Assembly (NCBI GenBank): GCA_020086605.1
Contig: JACBWW010000016.1
Coordinates: 18,499,096-18,563,095 of the forward strand
Length of the DNA: 64,000 nt
Source of the DNA: Lanius collurio
Lineage: Eukaryota > Chordata > Aves > Passeriformes > Laniidae
Direction: 5' to 3'
Part shown: positions 27,961 to 39,192 of the stretch, in pieces
Layout of the letters: each line of letters starts with the position of its first letter
Position numbering within the stretch: the first letter of the stretch is position 1
Notes under the pieces: generated by a model
Database searches by the model: none
What the model saw: the letters and a program-made list of their open reading frames with translations, nothing else
What the model was told of the DNA's origin: nothing
Program-made: the position numbers and the translations under genes

Positions 27961-30900
27961 CAAACAGCCAAGGGGAAGAAAAGTAGGTGCTGGCAGCTCC
28001 CCACCAGCCTCACAGCTCCCCCACCAACAGGATGGCATGAAGCTGGACCCTGACACAAAATTTTCCCTATGAATCTTGGAATTCAGCCCATCTGCAATGA
28101 GCTGAATGCAGACTGTCCCTGAGGAGAGGAAGCTCGGAATGGGGTTGGAGAGGGATTTTAGTTCTAATGCAGAGGAAGGGCTATGAACACTGTCTAGGAC
28201 TGGAGATCCTGCTGAGAAACAGGATCAAACACAAGCAAGGGATGCCACCCACCTCCCCAGGGAACAGCAGTTTGGGTAGAGGAGTAAGAACCTCCCCTTG
28301 CTGACCATACAGACCTTCAGTGGGGACACACCCCAGGGCGATGGGGGTCCCACAGCAGCCCTGGGCCATCAGGGAGGATGCAACAGACCTAAGCAGCTGC
28401 AGGAGCCACCATCACAGTTCTCTTTACTCCAACAACAGCCTGGGAAGAGCTTCCCATCATAGACCCACAAGAGGGGTCCAAAGAAGAGAGAGAACTTAGC
28501 CCTATCCCCAGCTGGCCCTCAGAGGGCACATGGATGAGTCCTCACAGACAGCTGTGGCTGCATGGCCTCTGCCAGTATTCCATAAGGCCTGGAATGCCAT
28601 CTGCCCCTCACCAGTTCTCAGTCCTGGCCAACTTGATTTTGCCCTTTTCTGGCCACTCTCTACATAAATATCCATGCTGTCAGACAGACTTGTCTGCTTC
28701 CTCTTCTTCACTTGCCTCAGCTCTTTCTGTTCCCACCTTCCATGAAAATCCTGAAACTTCAAACACCAAGGAGCAGTGAAATTGCAACCTGACCCAAACA
28801 TGTTATGAATTCCCCTGCATCCAGGCTCCCAACACAGCCTTCTGCTGGGATTCAGACACCTTGACACCAGCTCTGCCATAGCCAGGGCCCGGACTTGGAG
28901 TGACCAGCAGTTTCCAGAGTCCCATGAAGTAGGGATAACATTCCCCCCCGGGATCCAAGCAGGAGAACCGCCAGTCAGGGGTTAGCAGCAGGATGGGAGT
29001 GATGTGGCAAAGCAGCAGGAAGCACTGTGCAGAAATTTCAGGGGGAGCAGAGCATCAAACGATGAAGTTTCGGGGTTTACAAGAGAGAACAATGCTCCCT
29101 GCTCTACCTGCAGGAGCTGGCTCTCCAGGAAGCAGCTAATTATATGAGCCACCCTAATCTTTTTATCCGGCTAAGACAATCAACATTTCAAAGCCACGCA
29201 CAGAACGTTTCAAAGATCATTCCTGGTCAAAAATGCAAGTGTATCCACTTTCCTTCAGAGCAGATCAAAACCAAGTACCACACCGGGACCACTCCTAGAT
29301 TTCCTCCTCCTCATGGTATCAGATTAACAGATTTGGTGTATGTAGTCAGATTAAATATTTGCAGTAGCACAAAGCTGCCTTTGAGGGGAAGAACTAGGGA
29401 AAAAAAGCTTTTTTTGTCTTTTTTTTTTAAATTTGCTTAGGGCAAAAATACTGGACTTTGGGGACGTGGGAAACAAAAGCATTGACATGATTCAGCAAGG
29501 CACAGTCTTAAAACCTGAATTCTGAATGCAGAAATAATGTGCAGTATTCCTGTAATAGTAATAGTGAAAACAGGTAAAAAACCACTGATGCCCTTAGCAG
29601 ATTTGGGACCGTAACTTATCACAGATGTTCTCATCAAACTGTACAAACACCCTGTGAGACAAAAGCTGCTCAATTTCTGATTTCCATTTTAGTGTGTTTT
29701 AATTATGTGTTGCTTGAGGAAGGCTCCAAGACCTGGAATTGGGAGGTGAAACCTTGCAATAGTAATCCACTCCACTAAATTAGCACAGTAATACACCAAG
29801 CAGTAGGACTGCTAGACAGTGTGATAACATTACAAATTACTATTGTTAAACAACAAGCCAGGTGTCAGGATGCATGAAATCTAGAGGAAGCAAGAAAATA
29901 AATATCTGGTTTGTTTTGTTTAATTTTGTCTCCCGTTGTTCTGGTGGCCTTGTTCCCAGAAAAAACTTCAATCTAGGAAAAAATCCTCCTGAACACTCAT
30001 CTATTTCAGCAACTTTGTCAATTCTATCTAACAATTTAAATGGAATGCACTTTTTTAAACAGCACAAATGTTTTGCATAAATGACTGTCTTTTACTTGCC
30101 AGTAGCAGTAATACCTTTATTGTTCTTTTTTATATTTTTTTTGGAGCAAAATGAATGAGGAATTTTTGTTTCTGTTTAAAACTTGAAGAGAAACACCATT
30201 ATGGTAAGAGTAGCAGTGAGTTTTGTACTCTGTCCCTTTTCCTTTCTCTGTTGCTCACTCTCTCTAAAAAGAAAAAAATGTAGTATGATTCACATTTAAA
30301 AGGCTTCCAAGTGGTACATTTTTAACCAAGTACTTTCATGTGCATGATTCTCACTGCCATTTTTGACTTAATACAACCAAACACTATTGGATGTCTGGAA
30401 TGGTTAATTATTTTTACCTCACCTTAAAGAAGGGGTTCAACAGAGAGGACAGGCACTTAAACCTTTCAGACAGAACAGTGTAAAACGAATTCCTTGGTTT
30501 GGATGTGTGTTAATTAATGCAAAGGTCCTGAGGGGCTTTCTTTTAATTATTTTTGTTGATAAACAACAAAATTCATTCAAAAGTGTTTGCAACAAATTTC
30601 CACTGAAGGCTGTATGTAAAGACTCCTAGTTAAAATACTGGATTAACCAAATATTAGTGAAAGCCAGACTTTTTCCCCTTAAAGTAGTTCCCACCGGACT
30701 TCAGGGGAGCAGGGGGTGAAGGCACGCTAAGGACATTTTAATCACACTGAAGATCAGTCCTTTAATCCTTATTCCCACATCACTAAGAATTTTTTTGGCC
30801 AAAGTAGGACAGTAAAATAAGGCTGGAAATAGACCAATCTAAAACTAATGACAAAAAGCAGGTTAAAAATGAAATATCGTAGCAGTAACTGACACCACCT

Positions 30901-31765
30901 TAAATCTCCCCTGGATTATTTGTTTTCTTCCACACACATTCATTTCCTCAATTTCTAGTAAATCTCATTTCACATAAACAGTTCCACAAAGCAAAGTCAA
31001 TAGCTGTTACTGTGTTCCTGATTAATCCACTGAAATGAAATAGATCTCATGGCTTAGTATTTGGTTGTTTAAAGCTAAATCCACTGAAAGAATTCCGGAG
31101 TCCAGTTACACCAATAACTTTTGTTCCTTAACCTACATCCCTTCCTTTTTGCTGAAATTTACCTGTTCTAAAGTGAAATAAACCCATGCATATTCCACAC
31201 TTAATTTCCCCAGTACAAGGGTAACATGAGCCACTTTGTTTTGACCCAGAGTGACCACTATAAAGACAAGTGACAGTTTGCATGTATTTAAATCAATTTG
31301 AACAATGTCGAAATTTCTATTTTCATTGTTCATGCTTCATCCTCTTCCTGACAAGTACCACAGAACTGTTTTACTTCAAAACAAACAAACAAAAAAAGCA
31401 CTTTTTACCCAGCTCCAGGACAGGATGGGAAGCACGGAAGTTGCCCTCACAAGAGGCAAGCAAGCCGACACACACATTCACACCCCGGACATTTGCCTCT
31501 CAAATAAATTACATATAAATAAATTATATATAAATAAATTTATATTTATATAAATGACCCACATGCAGCACTCGCCATGCACATCGCGGGGTTTCTGCAG
31601 GCAGCACTGGTCAGTGTGACGGCCAACAGGCAGCCCAACACAAAAGCTGCTGAGGCCCATGAGTGACCACCCCGCTGCAGCAGGCTTGGGGTTCACCCCC
31701 ACCAACTGACGGATGTGCAAGGAGAACGGCCCCCACATCCTGGGATAACACATGAGGCCCAGAAG
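27961..31765. other. noncoding DNA, presumed TRABD2B intron next to the exon
   Basis: 28.0-29.1 kb is somewhat GC-richer with several chance frames. 29.4-31.4 kb is AT-rich with TTAATTA-type cores and a 7-5-7 inverted repeat around a FOX-like ATAAAC at 30552-30570. No exon was recognised. Confidence 0.6.
31508..31556. repeat. AT-rich tandem repeat, 15-base period
   Basis: ACATATAAATAAATT (31511-31525) is followed directly by ATATATAAATAAATT (31526-31540) and a degenerate third unit, TATATTTATATAAAT. It lies about 220 bases inside the intron after the TRABD2B exon and creates the chance ORF extension at that end. Confidence 0.85.
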
Positions 31766-31774
31766 CCTCCTTAC
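31766..31774 (-). other. splice donor after the TRABD2B exon
   Basis: On the minus strand the exon ends in TTCTCCCAG and the intron opens with GTAAGGAGG, a near-consensus donor. The break falls after the FSQ residues at a codon boundary. In the family the protein continues with a ...FALNQTL-type segment. Instead the frame here runs into unrelated sequence, which confirms the exon end. Confidence 0.85.
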
Positions 31775-32335
31775 CTGGGAGAAGTTGAGCCCATTCAGCG
31801 GGTGACACTGCTCCTCCACCCGTTCCACCGCACCAGTCTTCTTCTTCATCCTCTCGGCCTCTTGGGCGAGGTAGAGATCGAGCACCGGCACCCCTCTGGA
31901 GCGGATGTCCGTCTCCGTCAAGGAGTTCACCATGAGCATCACCCAGACGGGCCTCTTGCGCTCCCAGTTCCCGGCGATGGCGTTGAAGAGGTAGTCGGCA
32001 TAGAGCCCTTTGCCTCGCTGGTCCGGGGTCATCCAGTGGGGCAGCATCAGCTTGATGTAGTCCAGGTGGCGTTTTAGGCGGCGGTACAACTCCCGGGGCA
32101 GCACGTCCTGCAGGTTCTCCCCGTGGGGCAGCATCTGGCAGCTGGCCAGCCCCGAGATGGTGTAAGGGTCCGTGAGGTCCAGCTCGAAGTAGACGCTGGA
32201 GCTGGCCTGGAAGGCGGCCTTGGAGTTGTCAGGGATGAAGTCCCAAACTCGCGTGTAGGGCACGTGGATGGTGCCGAAGAGATAGGCGGGGGGGTCACGG
32301 CGAATGGTCCAGAGGAAAGAGTTGAGCTCTCCTTG
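31775..32335 (-). CDS. TRABD2B: TRABD2B (TIKI2) internal coding exon, partial gene
   Basis: TIKI proteins are membrane-anchored metalloproteases of the TraB family that clip the amino terminus of Wnt proteins and so block Wnt signalling at the cell surface or in the secretory route. The exon is 561 bases, exactly 187 codons, with phase 0 at both ends. It starts after a CCGCAG acceptor and ends at CCCAG followed by GTAAGG. Seen in the peptide: a GTIH motif (GxxH, residues 21-24), which in this family is metal-binding/catalytic; a conserved Glu in YFELDL (residue 51); the segment [20 protein letters not shown]; a conserved EEQCHP cysteine; and an N-linked sequon NFS at residues 184-186. The second GxxH motif and the C-terminal anchor must lie on exons outside the window. 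[15 protein letters not shown], [22 protein letters not shown] and DLYLAQ residues favour TRABD2B; a few positions (TPDQ, PLNGLNF) resemble the paralogue TRABD2A. Family assignment is very sure, paralogue choice fairly sure. Confidence 0.9.
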
Positions 32336-32360
32336 CTGCGGGGAAGATAAGAGGGGCTGG
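32336..32360 (-). other. splice acceptor and polypyrimidine tract upstream of the TRABD2B exon
   Basis: Read on the minus strand, a pyrimidine-rich run (CCCCTCTTATCTTCCCC) is followed directly by GCAG and then the first coding bases CAAGGAGAG. The open frame continues upstream through the acceptor for more than 250 bases, but that upstream peptide shows no family similarity. The tract therefore marks the intron edge rather than coding sequence. Confidence 0.75.
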
Positions 32361-32622
32361 TCAGCGCTGGAGGAGCAGAAGGGCAGGAAACAGCGATGCC
32401 ACCCTCGGGGCTGCCCGCAGGGCAGGAGGAGTGGAGGCTCCCGCTTCTCCATCTCCTCGCAGAAGCCCCACGCGGGCTCGCAGTAAGCAAAGCCCACGGG
32501 TACCATGAGGCCCACATGGGGCTGGGTCCCGCCGTGACCCCCCGCTCGCCCCCGCATCCCTCGGCCCCGCTCCAGCCCCGGGCCCCTCCGCGGGGGACGC
32601 GCGGGGCAGCGCCGCCACACCA
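32361..32622 (-). other. GC-rich stretch between the TRABD2B exon and the gap, no exon proven
   Basis: This 262-base stretch is open in two minus-strand frames because it is GC-rich, and both frames lack family similarity. One frame contains an ATG at about 32519 followed by a Trp-rich start ([13 protein letters not shown]) that loosely resembles a signal peptide. No good splice donor follows it, and it is in a different frame from the exon 2 protein. Most likely this is a short intron 1 or part of a longer one. Confidence 0.4.
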
Positions 32623-33021
32623 NNNNNNNNNNNNNNNNNNNNNNNNNNNNNNNNNNNNNNNNNNNNNNNNNNNNNNNNNNNNNNNNNNNNNNNNNNNNNN
32701 NNNNNNNNNNNNNNNNNNNNNNNNNNNNNNNNNNNNNNNNNNNNNNNNNNNNNNNNNNNNNNNNNNNNNNNNNNNNNNNNNNNNNNNNNNNNNNNNNNNN
32801 NNNNNNNNNNNNNNNNNNNNNNNNNNNNNNNNNNNNNNNNNNNNNNNNNNNNNNNNNNNNNNNNNNNNNNNNNNNNNNNNNNNNNNNNNNNNNNNNNNNN
32901 NNNNNNNNNNNNNNNNNNNNNNNNNNNNNNNNNNNNNNNNNNNNNNNNNNNNNNNNNNNNNNNNNNNNNNNNNNNNNNNNNNNNNNNNNNNNNNNNNNNN
33001 NNNNNNNNNNNNNNNNNNNNN
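32623..33021. other. assembly gap (399 N)
   Basis: An uninterrupted run of 399 N flanked on both sides by very GC-rich sequence. The flanks show simple GC-rich runs such as repeated CGCC/GCCC. The lost sequence is probably of the same kind and may contain TRABD2B exon 1. Translations that run through the gap are artefacts. Confidence 0.98.
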
Positions 33022-33440
33022 GCCCGCCCGCGCCTCCCGCCGCCAGCGGCCGCCGCCAGGGGGCGATGGCGCCCCAGCGGCAGCCGCGGCTGAGGGGCGG
33101 TGGCGCTCCCCACTCGCCCGCCCGTCCCGCGGCACCTGCGCGGCGCGTCCCGCTCGTTGAACACCAGCAGCGCGAAACCGAGGAGTTCCGACATCCCCAA
33201 ACTCCGTAAATGTGACAGAGTCAGTCGGACGGGGCTTGTCACGGGCAGGAACTGAGGGCAGCCGGCTCCCCGGGGGATGCCCTGCGGCGCCCCCGCTGAA
33301 CCCTCGCCGGCTGCGCTGACCCTCGCGGTCAGGACACGCCCGGCTTTCCCCGGCCCCTCCGAGCCCGGCGTGGAGGGCAGGACGTGTCCGCATGGAGCGG
33401 GCAGCACCATACCCCGTACCTCAGCTGTCCGCACCGGGAC
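33022..33440 (-). other. CpG-island flank beyond the gap; possible 5' UTR or first exon, undetermined
   Basis: On the minus strand an ATG at 33194 opens a frame beginning MSELLGFALLVFNERDAPRR. It has a hydrophobic stretch near its start and a CGCAG/GTGCCG junction soon after. I do not recognise the peptide. The Kozak context is poor and the hydrophobic run is too short and charged to be a clear signal peptide. The stretch may be promoter or untranslated leader. It is recorded as an open possibility, not a gene call. Confidence 0.25.
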
Positions 33441-35517
33441 CCCCGCCTCCTCAGCCTCACAGGAGGATGGAAGGAAGGAAACTTGTGTAGTTTCAAACAC
33501 GCATCGTTAGCGATCCAGCTTCCAGACCGAAAAGCCTCAGCAACTCGACCCGAGGGGATTCTTGGTGACGGGAGCACTTCCAGGCTCCCTGAAGGTCTGG
33601 AACCCTCGCTGGAGGTCGTTGCAGAAGGCATTTGAGTTCAGCAGCTCCAACTCACACCACCTGCCGTGTGTTTAAAGGGTTTCAGAGCAGAGGACAGGCG
33701 GACAGTGCCTGTCACCGTCACATGCAAGAACTCCTGCCTTTTCAGATCCATTCTGGGCAGGGATGGGAGTCAGGGCGCCGGACATAGCCCATTCTCCCTG
33801 CAGGACACTGCCCAGCCCAGGGTATCCCCCTGATCCTGCTGTGTGCAGCAGAGCCAATTTGTATCCTGGCTTTCCCATCACCTCCGCGACTGCAGACTCA
33901 TTCCAAAAGCATGATGTTCCTCACTGTATTGACAATGATCAAAACTACCAAGATTTATGTGATAAACCGCAGTCACTATTATTATGATGCACAGTGCATG
34001 CTCTGGCAAACCTCAGAGTGGAGCCAGCAGAGTTTTGCCAAGGACAGTGACAGACTCAGGCCCACCTGGATGTAAAACGTGGCTTTCTGAGAGCCCTGTG
34101 AAGACTGTAAGGGACACCAGTTGCTGTGGTGACTGATGGACAAAAGCAGCCACACAGGTTACTGAGAGGCACTTCGGAACCACTGTGTGTGCCTCCCCTG
34201 CACACTGCTCCTGGCAGGAGCGGTTCACCATTGTCAGAAACAGCCACTCCTTTCTAAGTAATGACGCTCATCCTCTTCTCTCTCCTCCCAGATCTCCCAG
34301 ACAGGTAAAAATCAGGCGGAGTAGGGGACTGATTTTTCTTCATTGTGTGCCTTGTTCTTTAACATTTCAAATAAATATTTCATTTTCTGGTTTTTCACCC
34401 TGAGAGATATGGTTCAGATAAGAGAAAAAATACAGAAGCACAGAAAGGCAGAAGGTTTTTTAGCACATAGGGTGTCCCATTGCTGCAGCACAGGATGGTC
34501 CAGTGAGACAACCAAGCTATGGCTACACTGGGTGCTGGTGGCTTGGAGTCACCTGTGGCTCTGTGCTGTTGGGATAGGGAATGGCAGCAGTGTGTGTGTG
34601 TGTTGCTTTGTAGGCAGTGAGTTCTCACGTGGCCTCCCCACCAGCTTGCTTCCCTGGCATTGCTGGTGTGATGGCACAATCCCACAAGGACTGGGAGGGC
34701 AGGGCCTGGCTTCGTGTACCCACGCCATCTTTCTCTCTGCAGCAGCCCCACCTTTATCCCAAGTGTGCCTCAGCACTCGTTCTCAGCCCACCCATCCCAG
34801 GGTCACTGTTGGTGACCACACCTGAAATGAAGGTCCTGAGCAGGAAATGTTGTGCAGCCCTTGTCCCAGCAGATACCACATGACAAGGGCTAAGTGGAGT
34901 CACAACACAGTATCCTGTTGCTTTTCCCTAAGCTACTACAAACCTTTTAAAAGCTATAGGCTTGATGCTGTCATGACACTATAACACAGAGCTGCATTTG
35001 CTCCAGCTGGATCAAACTCTCCTTGTGTTCAGCAAGTGCCTCTTCCAAAATGACGTGGCTGCACTTGCCTGGCGTAGTTGCCTTGACATGGTTTACCCTT
35101 TCTCTAGCTCCTTCCCAATTCCCTTCCAAAGCAGTGAGAGAACAGAGGGGCCTTGTCAGGAGGCTGGTATGGACATCAGGAGTGACATGACCCAGCATCT
35201 CACACCCTGGAGAAGACGCCTGGGAGGTCTGTGAGGATGTGAGGCCCTGCTCAGAGCTGGGTGCTGTGCTGTGAGGGAGGCGATTGCCCTCATCGATAGC
35301 GTACATATCAAAGCACCCAGGGCAAGAATAAACAAACATCTTTGGCACTGTGCTCATCTTCCATGAGCCAAAAGGCAGGTGTGGGGGGGTGTGTAAGGAT
35401 AGCAAGTTTTCCAGCCGTTTCCCTGAACTCAGCCCTGATGTTGCAAGAACTGTCTAGCTGTGAAAACACGGCCTCGCCTTGATTTATGCCGCTTGTGGGT
35501 AAGATGACTAAGAAGAA

Positions 35518-35529
35518 GGGGGGGGGGGG
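35518..35529. repeat. poly-G homopolymer, 12 bases
   Basis: G12 lies between AAGAA and GAAAAAG within a purine-rich stretch on the plus strand. It is capable of G-quadruplex-like stacking and prone to sequencing length errors. Confidence 0.9.
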
Positions 35530-36904
35530 AAAAAGAGCAGAACAGGAACAGAAATCCCAGTGGGAGCACGATGAGGGTGTGTAAGGATTTGGTGGGACAG
35601 TCAGGTTGGGGAAACTGCAACCAGAGCTTCAGGCAGTAGGAAGAAGAGACCACAAAACCACAAGATGTGTGTCATGATGTTCCACCTAAGATACAAAAGC
35701 ATGCCACAAGCTTTATGAAGGCAACTCTTTAGTAACAGTAAAGAAATTAATTCTTTTGTGAAATTGTAACATTTTTTTCTCCTTCAGATGAGTTCCATAT
35801 GTCCTCATGATTTTTTACTTTTAAACACAGCAGTTTAGAACAAATCTTGAGTAACATTTAGCCTGCTTCTAAAGTAAATATTTACAAAAACATTAAATAA
35901 TGGTGCTGATCTTTGGAAAATGTGTATTGCTCCCTACCTGCTACTGTTTTGTGCCTATCTGGAGTAATAGAGAAGCTTTGTAATAAAGCCCAAGGCTCTA
36001 AAAGCAGCATAACAGTGTGATTAGAAGTAATTAGATGGCAAATACTGACTGACTGTTAAAAACTGTGAAGAGATAAGAGGGCTAAGATGCAAAGAGAAGG
36101 TTATGTTAATTTGGTTTCACAAATTTTGAGAAAATGAATAGGGGAATTGTTTTTTAATTTTACAAAAGCTGTATTATTTTTGTGGAAGCATAATGAATAG
36201 TTTTAGCTGTTACTTATGTCATGTATCATTTTCAAAGAACCTTAATAAATATTAATCATTTCACCAACCACTTAAAGGCAACCACTTTTAGGGGTGCGGT
36301 GAGGCAGCAACTTACCAAGTGAGTTGTGCTAAAACAGGACATGAAGACAGCCAGATTCAGTAAGAAGTCCGTGTGGGTATAAAAAATATGTGTGGAGGCT
36401 TTAACAATATCTTTAATGATGCAAAACAAACCCTCATGAAATAGAGGGTAAATTTCTTTGTTAATGAGAAGCTTGCATTGGAACTTGTGATTACAGCGAG
36501 TTTCCAACAGGTAAAGAAGATTATTAGCTCTGAGAGAAAACAGCTTGAGAGGGATCAGTATTTTCATGCAGGGAAGTGTAACATTTCTTTTAAAGAACAT
36601 GCTCCTCTCCATTCACTTTCCTTACAGGAAAAACACCATATTGTTGGCCTGAGATGTATTAGTATTTCCCTATCTCCACCATGGTGTACTTTCTTTTGAA
36701 GGCACCCAGTGGATTTCAGCCTTTGCATTTCTCACAACCTTCCTGCAAGGAGGAACTCTGCTGGCCAATGACTCTGCCCAAACCTGTCCTGTGTCAAAAC
36801 TGGAAGAGTAAGAACCCAGCTTTTCCTTCTTCCATAAATGAAGCTGAAAGTGTCTTCTGCTCCTTCCAGAGATGCCAGATGAGATTCAATCTTCTTGTAT
36901 GCTA

Positions 36905-37005
36905 CAGATCACAGAACAATTAATTTTGGAAGGAACTTCCTGAGGTCTCTGGTCCAACCACTCTGAGCACGGTTAATTTCAATATTAGATCATGCTGCTG
37001 AAATC
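36905..37005 (-). mobile_element. CR1 LINE 3' end fragment
   Basis: The plus strand reads ATCACAGAACAATTAATTTTGGAAGGAAC, then GAGGTCTCTGGTCCAACCACTCTGAGCACGG, then AATTTCAATATTAGATCATGCTGCTG. These match, in order, the reverse-complemented last ~100 bases of a CR1 element, including the usual TCCAACC and AGATCAGGTTGCTC blocks. It is short and diverged, so it is an old insertion. Confidence 0.75.
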
Positions 37006-37763
37006 CAAGAAAGATGCTAATTAGATTTCTTTATTCTTATACACAGGTGGCTTTCTCTGTAGCTGCCCTGGACTCAAAAAAGTATGAAGCCTAAAGCAGT
37101 TGCACCGCTAGCTGTCATGCCATGACTTGTTATTTGCTGTGACACCTGTGCTGTGATGTGTCTGGCAAATACATTTTCCTGCAGAAGATTGATTTCGATG
37201 TTGTAGTCACATAAAACATCATTGCTCAGTCATGCAATTCATGATTTGAAACATGCAGTTGTCAGAGGAACAAGCCTCCACTACTTAAGGCTGTCACGTT
37301 GAAACTGCTGAATTATCACTGCTGTTTTAATGTTTCACATCTTTTTTTTCATGTGTGTTGCAAGCAATACAATGTAGACACTGTAGTCAGGCTTAGAGTT
37401 CCTTGCTTTTTGTCCTCCTGTGTCCAATTCAGTGTCTTTTGTCTCAGTGTAGCAAAAACAACCAATCTAGTTCTTGAAAATAATCCCCTCAGTCGTGACA
37501 TCCTCCCTCCTAAGAACGAGGTATGAATTTTGCAGACCAACCAGCATTAATAGCTTGTATTACATTTTGCAAAGTCTCACCTTGTGCTGTGGCCTCTGCA
37601 ATGACAGACCACATCCTGCCTGAGACTAGGCATGTAAATAGCTGAAGAAAACCTTTCCCAGTGTCAGACTCTGGAATGCATTCTCCCTCTGTATAAAGTT
37701 TAGTCTGTGCTTGTGTATGTATATAATATTACCTATGCACACCTCTAAGAAGGTGTATGTAGC

Positions 37764-37822
37764 TCTGTGTGTGTATGTTTATATATATTAGTGCATTTAT
37801 ACACACACATATATATATCTGT

Positions 37823-37853
<31 letters not shown>

Positions 37854-37870
37854 TGCATACACACACACAA
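37764..37870. repeat. compound TG/TA/CA/TATC microsatellite
   Basis: TGTGTGTG, ATATATAT, ACACACACAT, several TATATC units and a TATATATATATATG run follow one another and end in ACACACACAC. The ends (TGTGTGTG...CACACACA) are complementary, so the tract could fold into an imperfect hairpin or cruciform. Confidence 0.92.
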
Positions 37871-39117
37871 GATGATGGGATAGGTGAGTACTATTAGTGC
37901 TCCCTTAAATGCTTTTCAGTTCTCTTTTCCATCCTCTCAAAAATGTTCTGAATTTTAGCCCATGGAGGCAGAAGCCTGTCCTTCTCTGATGTCCTACCAC
38001 AAGTGTGGTGGATTGTGTCTTTTCAAGATCTTCTGTCTGCACCTTAAGCAGAACATTACTGTTCCATTCCTAAAGCGTATTAAATCAGAGAGATTGTGAA
38101 AAAAGAGATCTGAAAGCAGCTCATCCACCTGAACAGAAGTAATCTCCCTGCTGCATAGAAAAGGCTGTAGCTGTTTCCATAGCACAATAGATTATCTCCT
38201 TGAGCCTTAATAAGCAAAGAGATTTCTTCCTGTTCAGCATAGTTCAGTGTGCAGTTCCAGAAGTTCCACTTAATTTCATAAATAGTTGAAGCCTCTTTCA
38301 TGTTTGGAGAATAATTAGGAGTTCAGCTGCTCAGGAGTCCTCTAAATGCTCCACTCTTTATTGTCATTTATTCTATTTTCTTTTACTGGTTTCTAGATTG
38401 CCACTGATTAATACAACCTGGGTATCATATTATGTTCATTGGCATTTATTAATGAGAAGCCTCAGAGGGTTTTTTAAGTGGGATGAGTCTTTATTATAAG
38501 GCAGCTAATCCAGCCCTCCAAGACAGCACTTCTGAAAGAGGAGTCTCTGTGTCTTTGGCCTAACCTGGAGCAGAATATTCCAAGCAAATGCAATAATGTT
38601 GTGTATATGTCTGAAGTAGTTCATTTGCTAACAGCATTCCTATTCCAGTGGCTTGGAACACATAATAGACATGAAAAATGTGCCAATATTTTGGTAATTT
38701 GGTGTAAAAAGTGCTGCTTTTTACTTTTGGAGCTGGTAGAATATGGCTCACATTTGTTGTGTGTGTGTGGGCCTGCTCCTTATTAAACTCGTGGTCCTTT
38801 TTTCCAGTAACCACTTCAGTGCTGTGAATCAACATAACCAGTTCAGAAAAACACCATCTGTCGATTGGATAAACAAAAGTCTAGTTAGCTGGAAGTTTAA
38901 TAGATCACAAAGTCTCACCAAGTCCATTTTTATGTTAATAAATTCCACCATGGAATATTTTCTGATGTCACATGGTAAAAGTGCTCCAAATAAATAGCAG
39001 CTGAAGCATTTTCCATTATTTATCGCAGTGTTTTGTGAGCTTAACAATAGAAATTGGTCAGGATCTGAACTTCCCTAATCTCAGAATGCCATATGAGTGT
39101 GTATATTGGGTTTCATG

Positions 39118-39192
39118 AATCTTAGACAAGTAGATTTAGAAGGGATCTCATCTAGCCTGACCAGAGCTGGGTCAGCTGGGCTGCTACTATCC
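39118..39192 (-). mobile_element. degenerate CR1 3' end fragment
   Basis: The segment AGAAGGGATCTCATCTAGCC followed by TGACCAGAGCTGGGTCAGCTGG resembles the reverse-complemented CR1 tail (GGGACCTC...CATCTAGTCCAACC...GCAGGGTCAGCTAGAG). Similarity fades quickly on both sides. This is an inference from shared blocks and is less certain than the other two CR1 copies. Confidence 0.5.

Larger units (their letters stand above)
31820..33440. promoter_or_regulatory. CpG island around the TRABD2B 5' end, interrupted by an assembly gap
   Basis: Both sides of the run of N are strongly GC-rich and dense in CpG, in sharp contrast to the AT-rich DNA on either side. The island covers the coding exon and extends about 1.1 kb upstream of it on the minus strand. 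CpG islands of this size usually mark vertebrate promoters, so the TRABD2B transcription start and exon 1 most likely lie in the gap or just beyond it, at about 32.6-33.3 kb. No TATA box is evident, as is usual for such promoters. The exact start cannot be placed. Confidence 0.7.

Noticed and set aside
31478..31774. Extension of the TRABD2B frame past the exon ([14 protein letters not shown]...)
   Set aside because: It follows a near-consensus splice donor, departs from the family sequence at once and ends in the AT-rich tandem repeat. It is intron.
32074..33500. Long minus-strand open frames running across the N gap
   Set aside because: N codons are not sequence, and the flanking parts are GC-rich out-of-frame shadows of the TRABD2B exon and promoter. 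They have no family similarity.
34343..34825. 160-codon plus-strand frame
   Set aside because: Low-complexity Cys/Ser-rich translation with TG-repeat-encoded residues, overlapping frames on the other strand and no family similarity.
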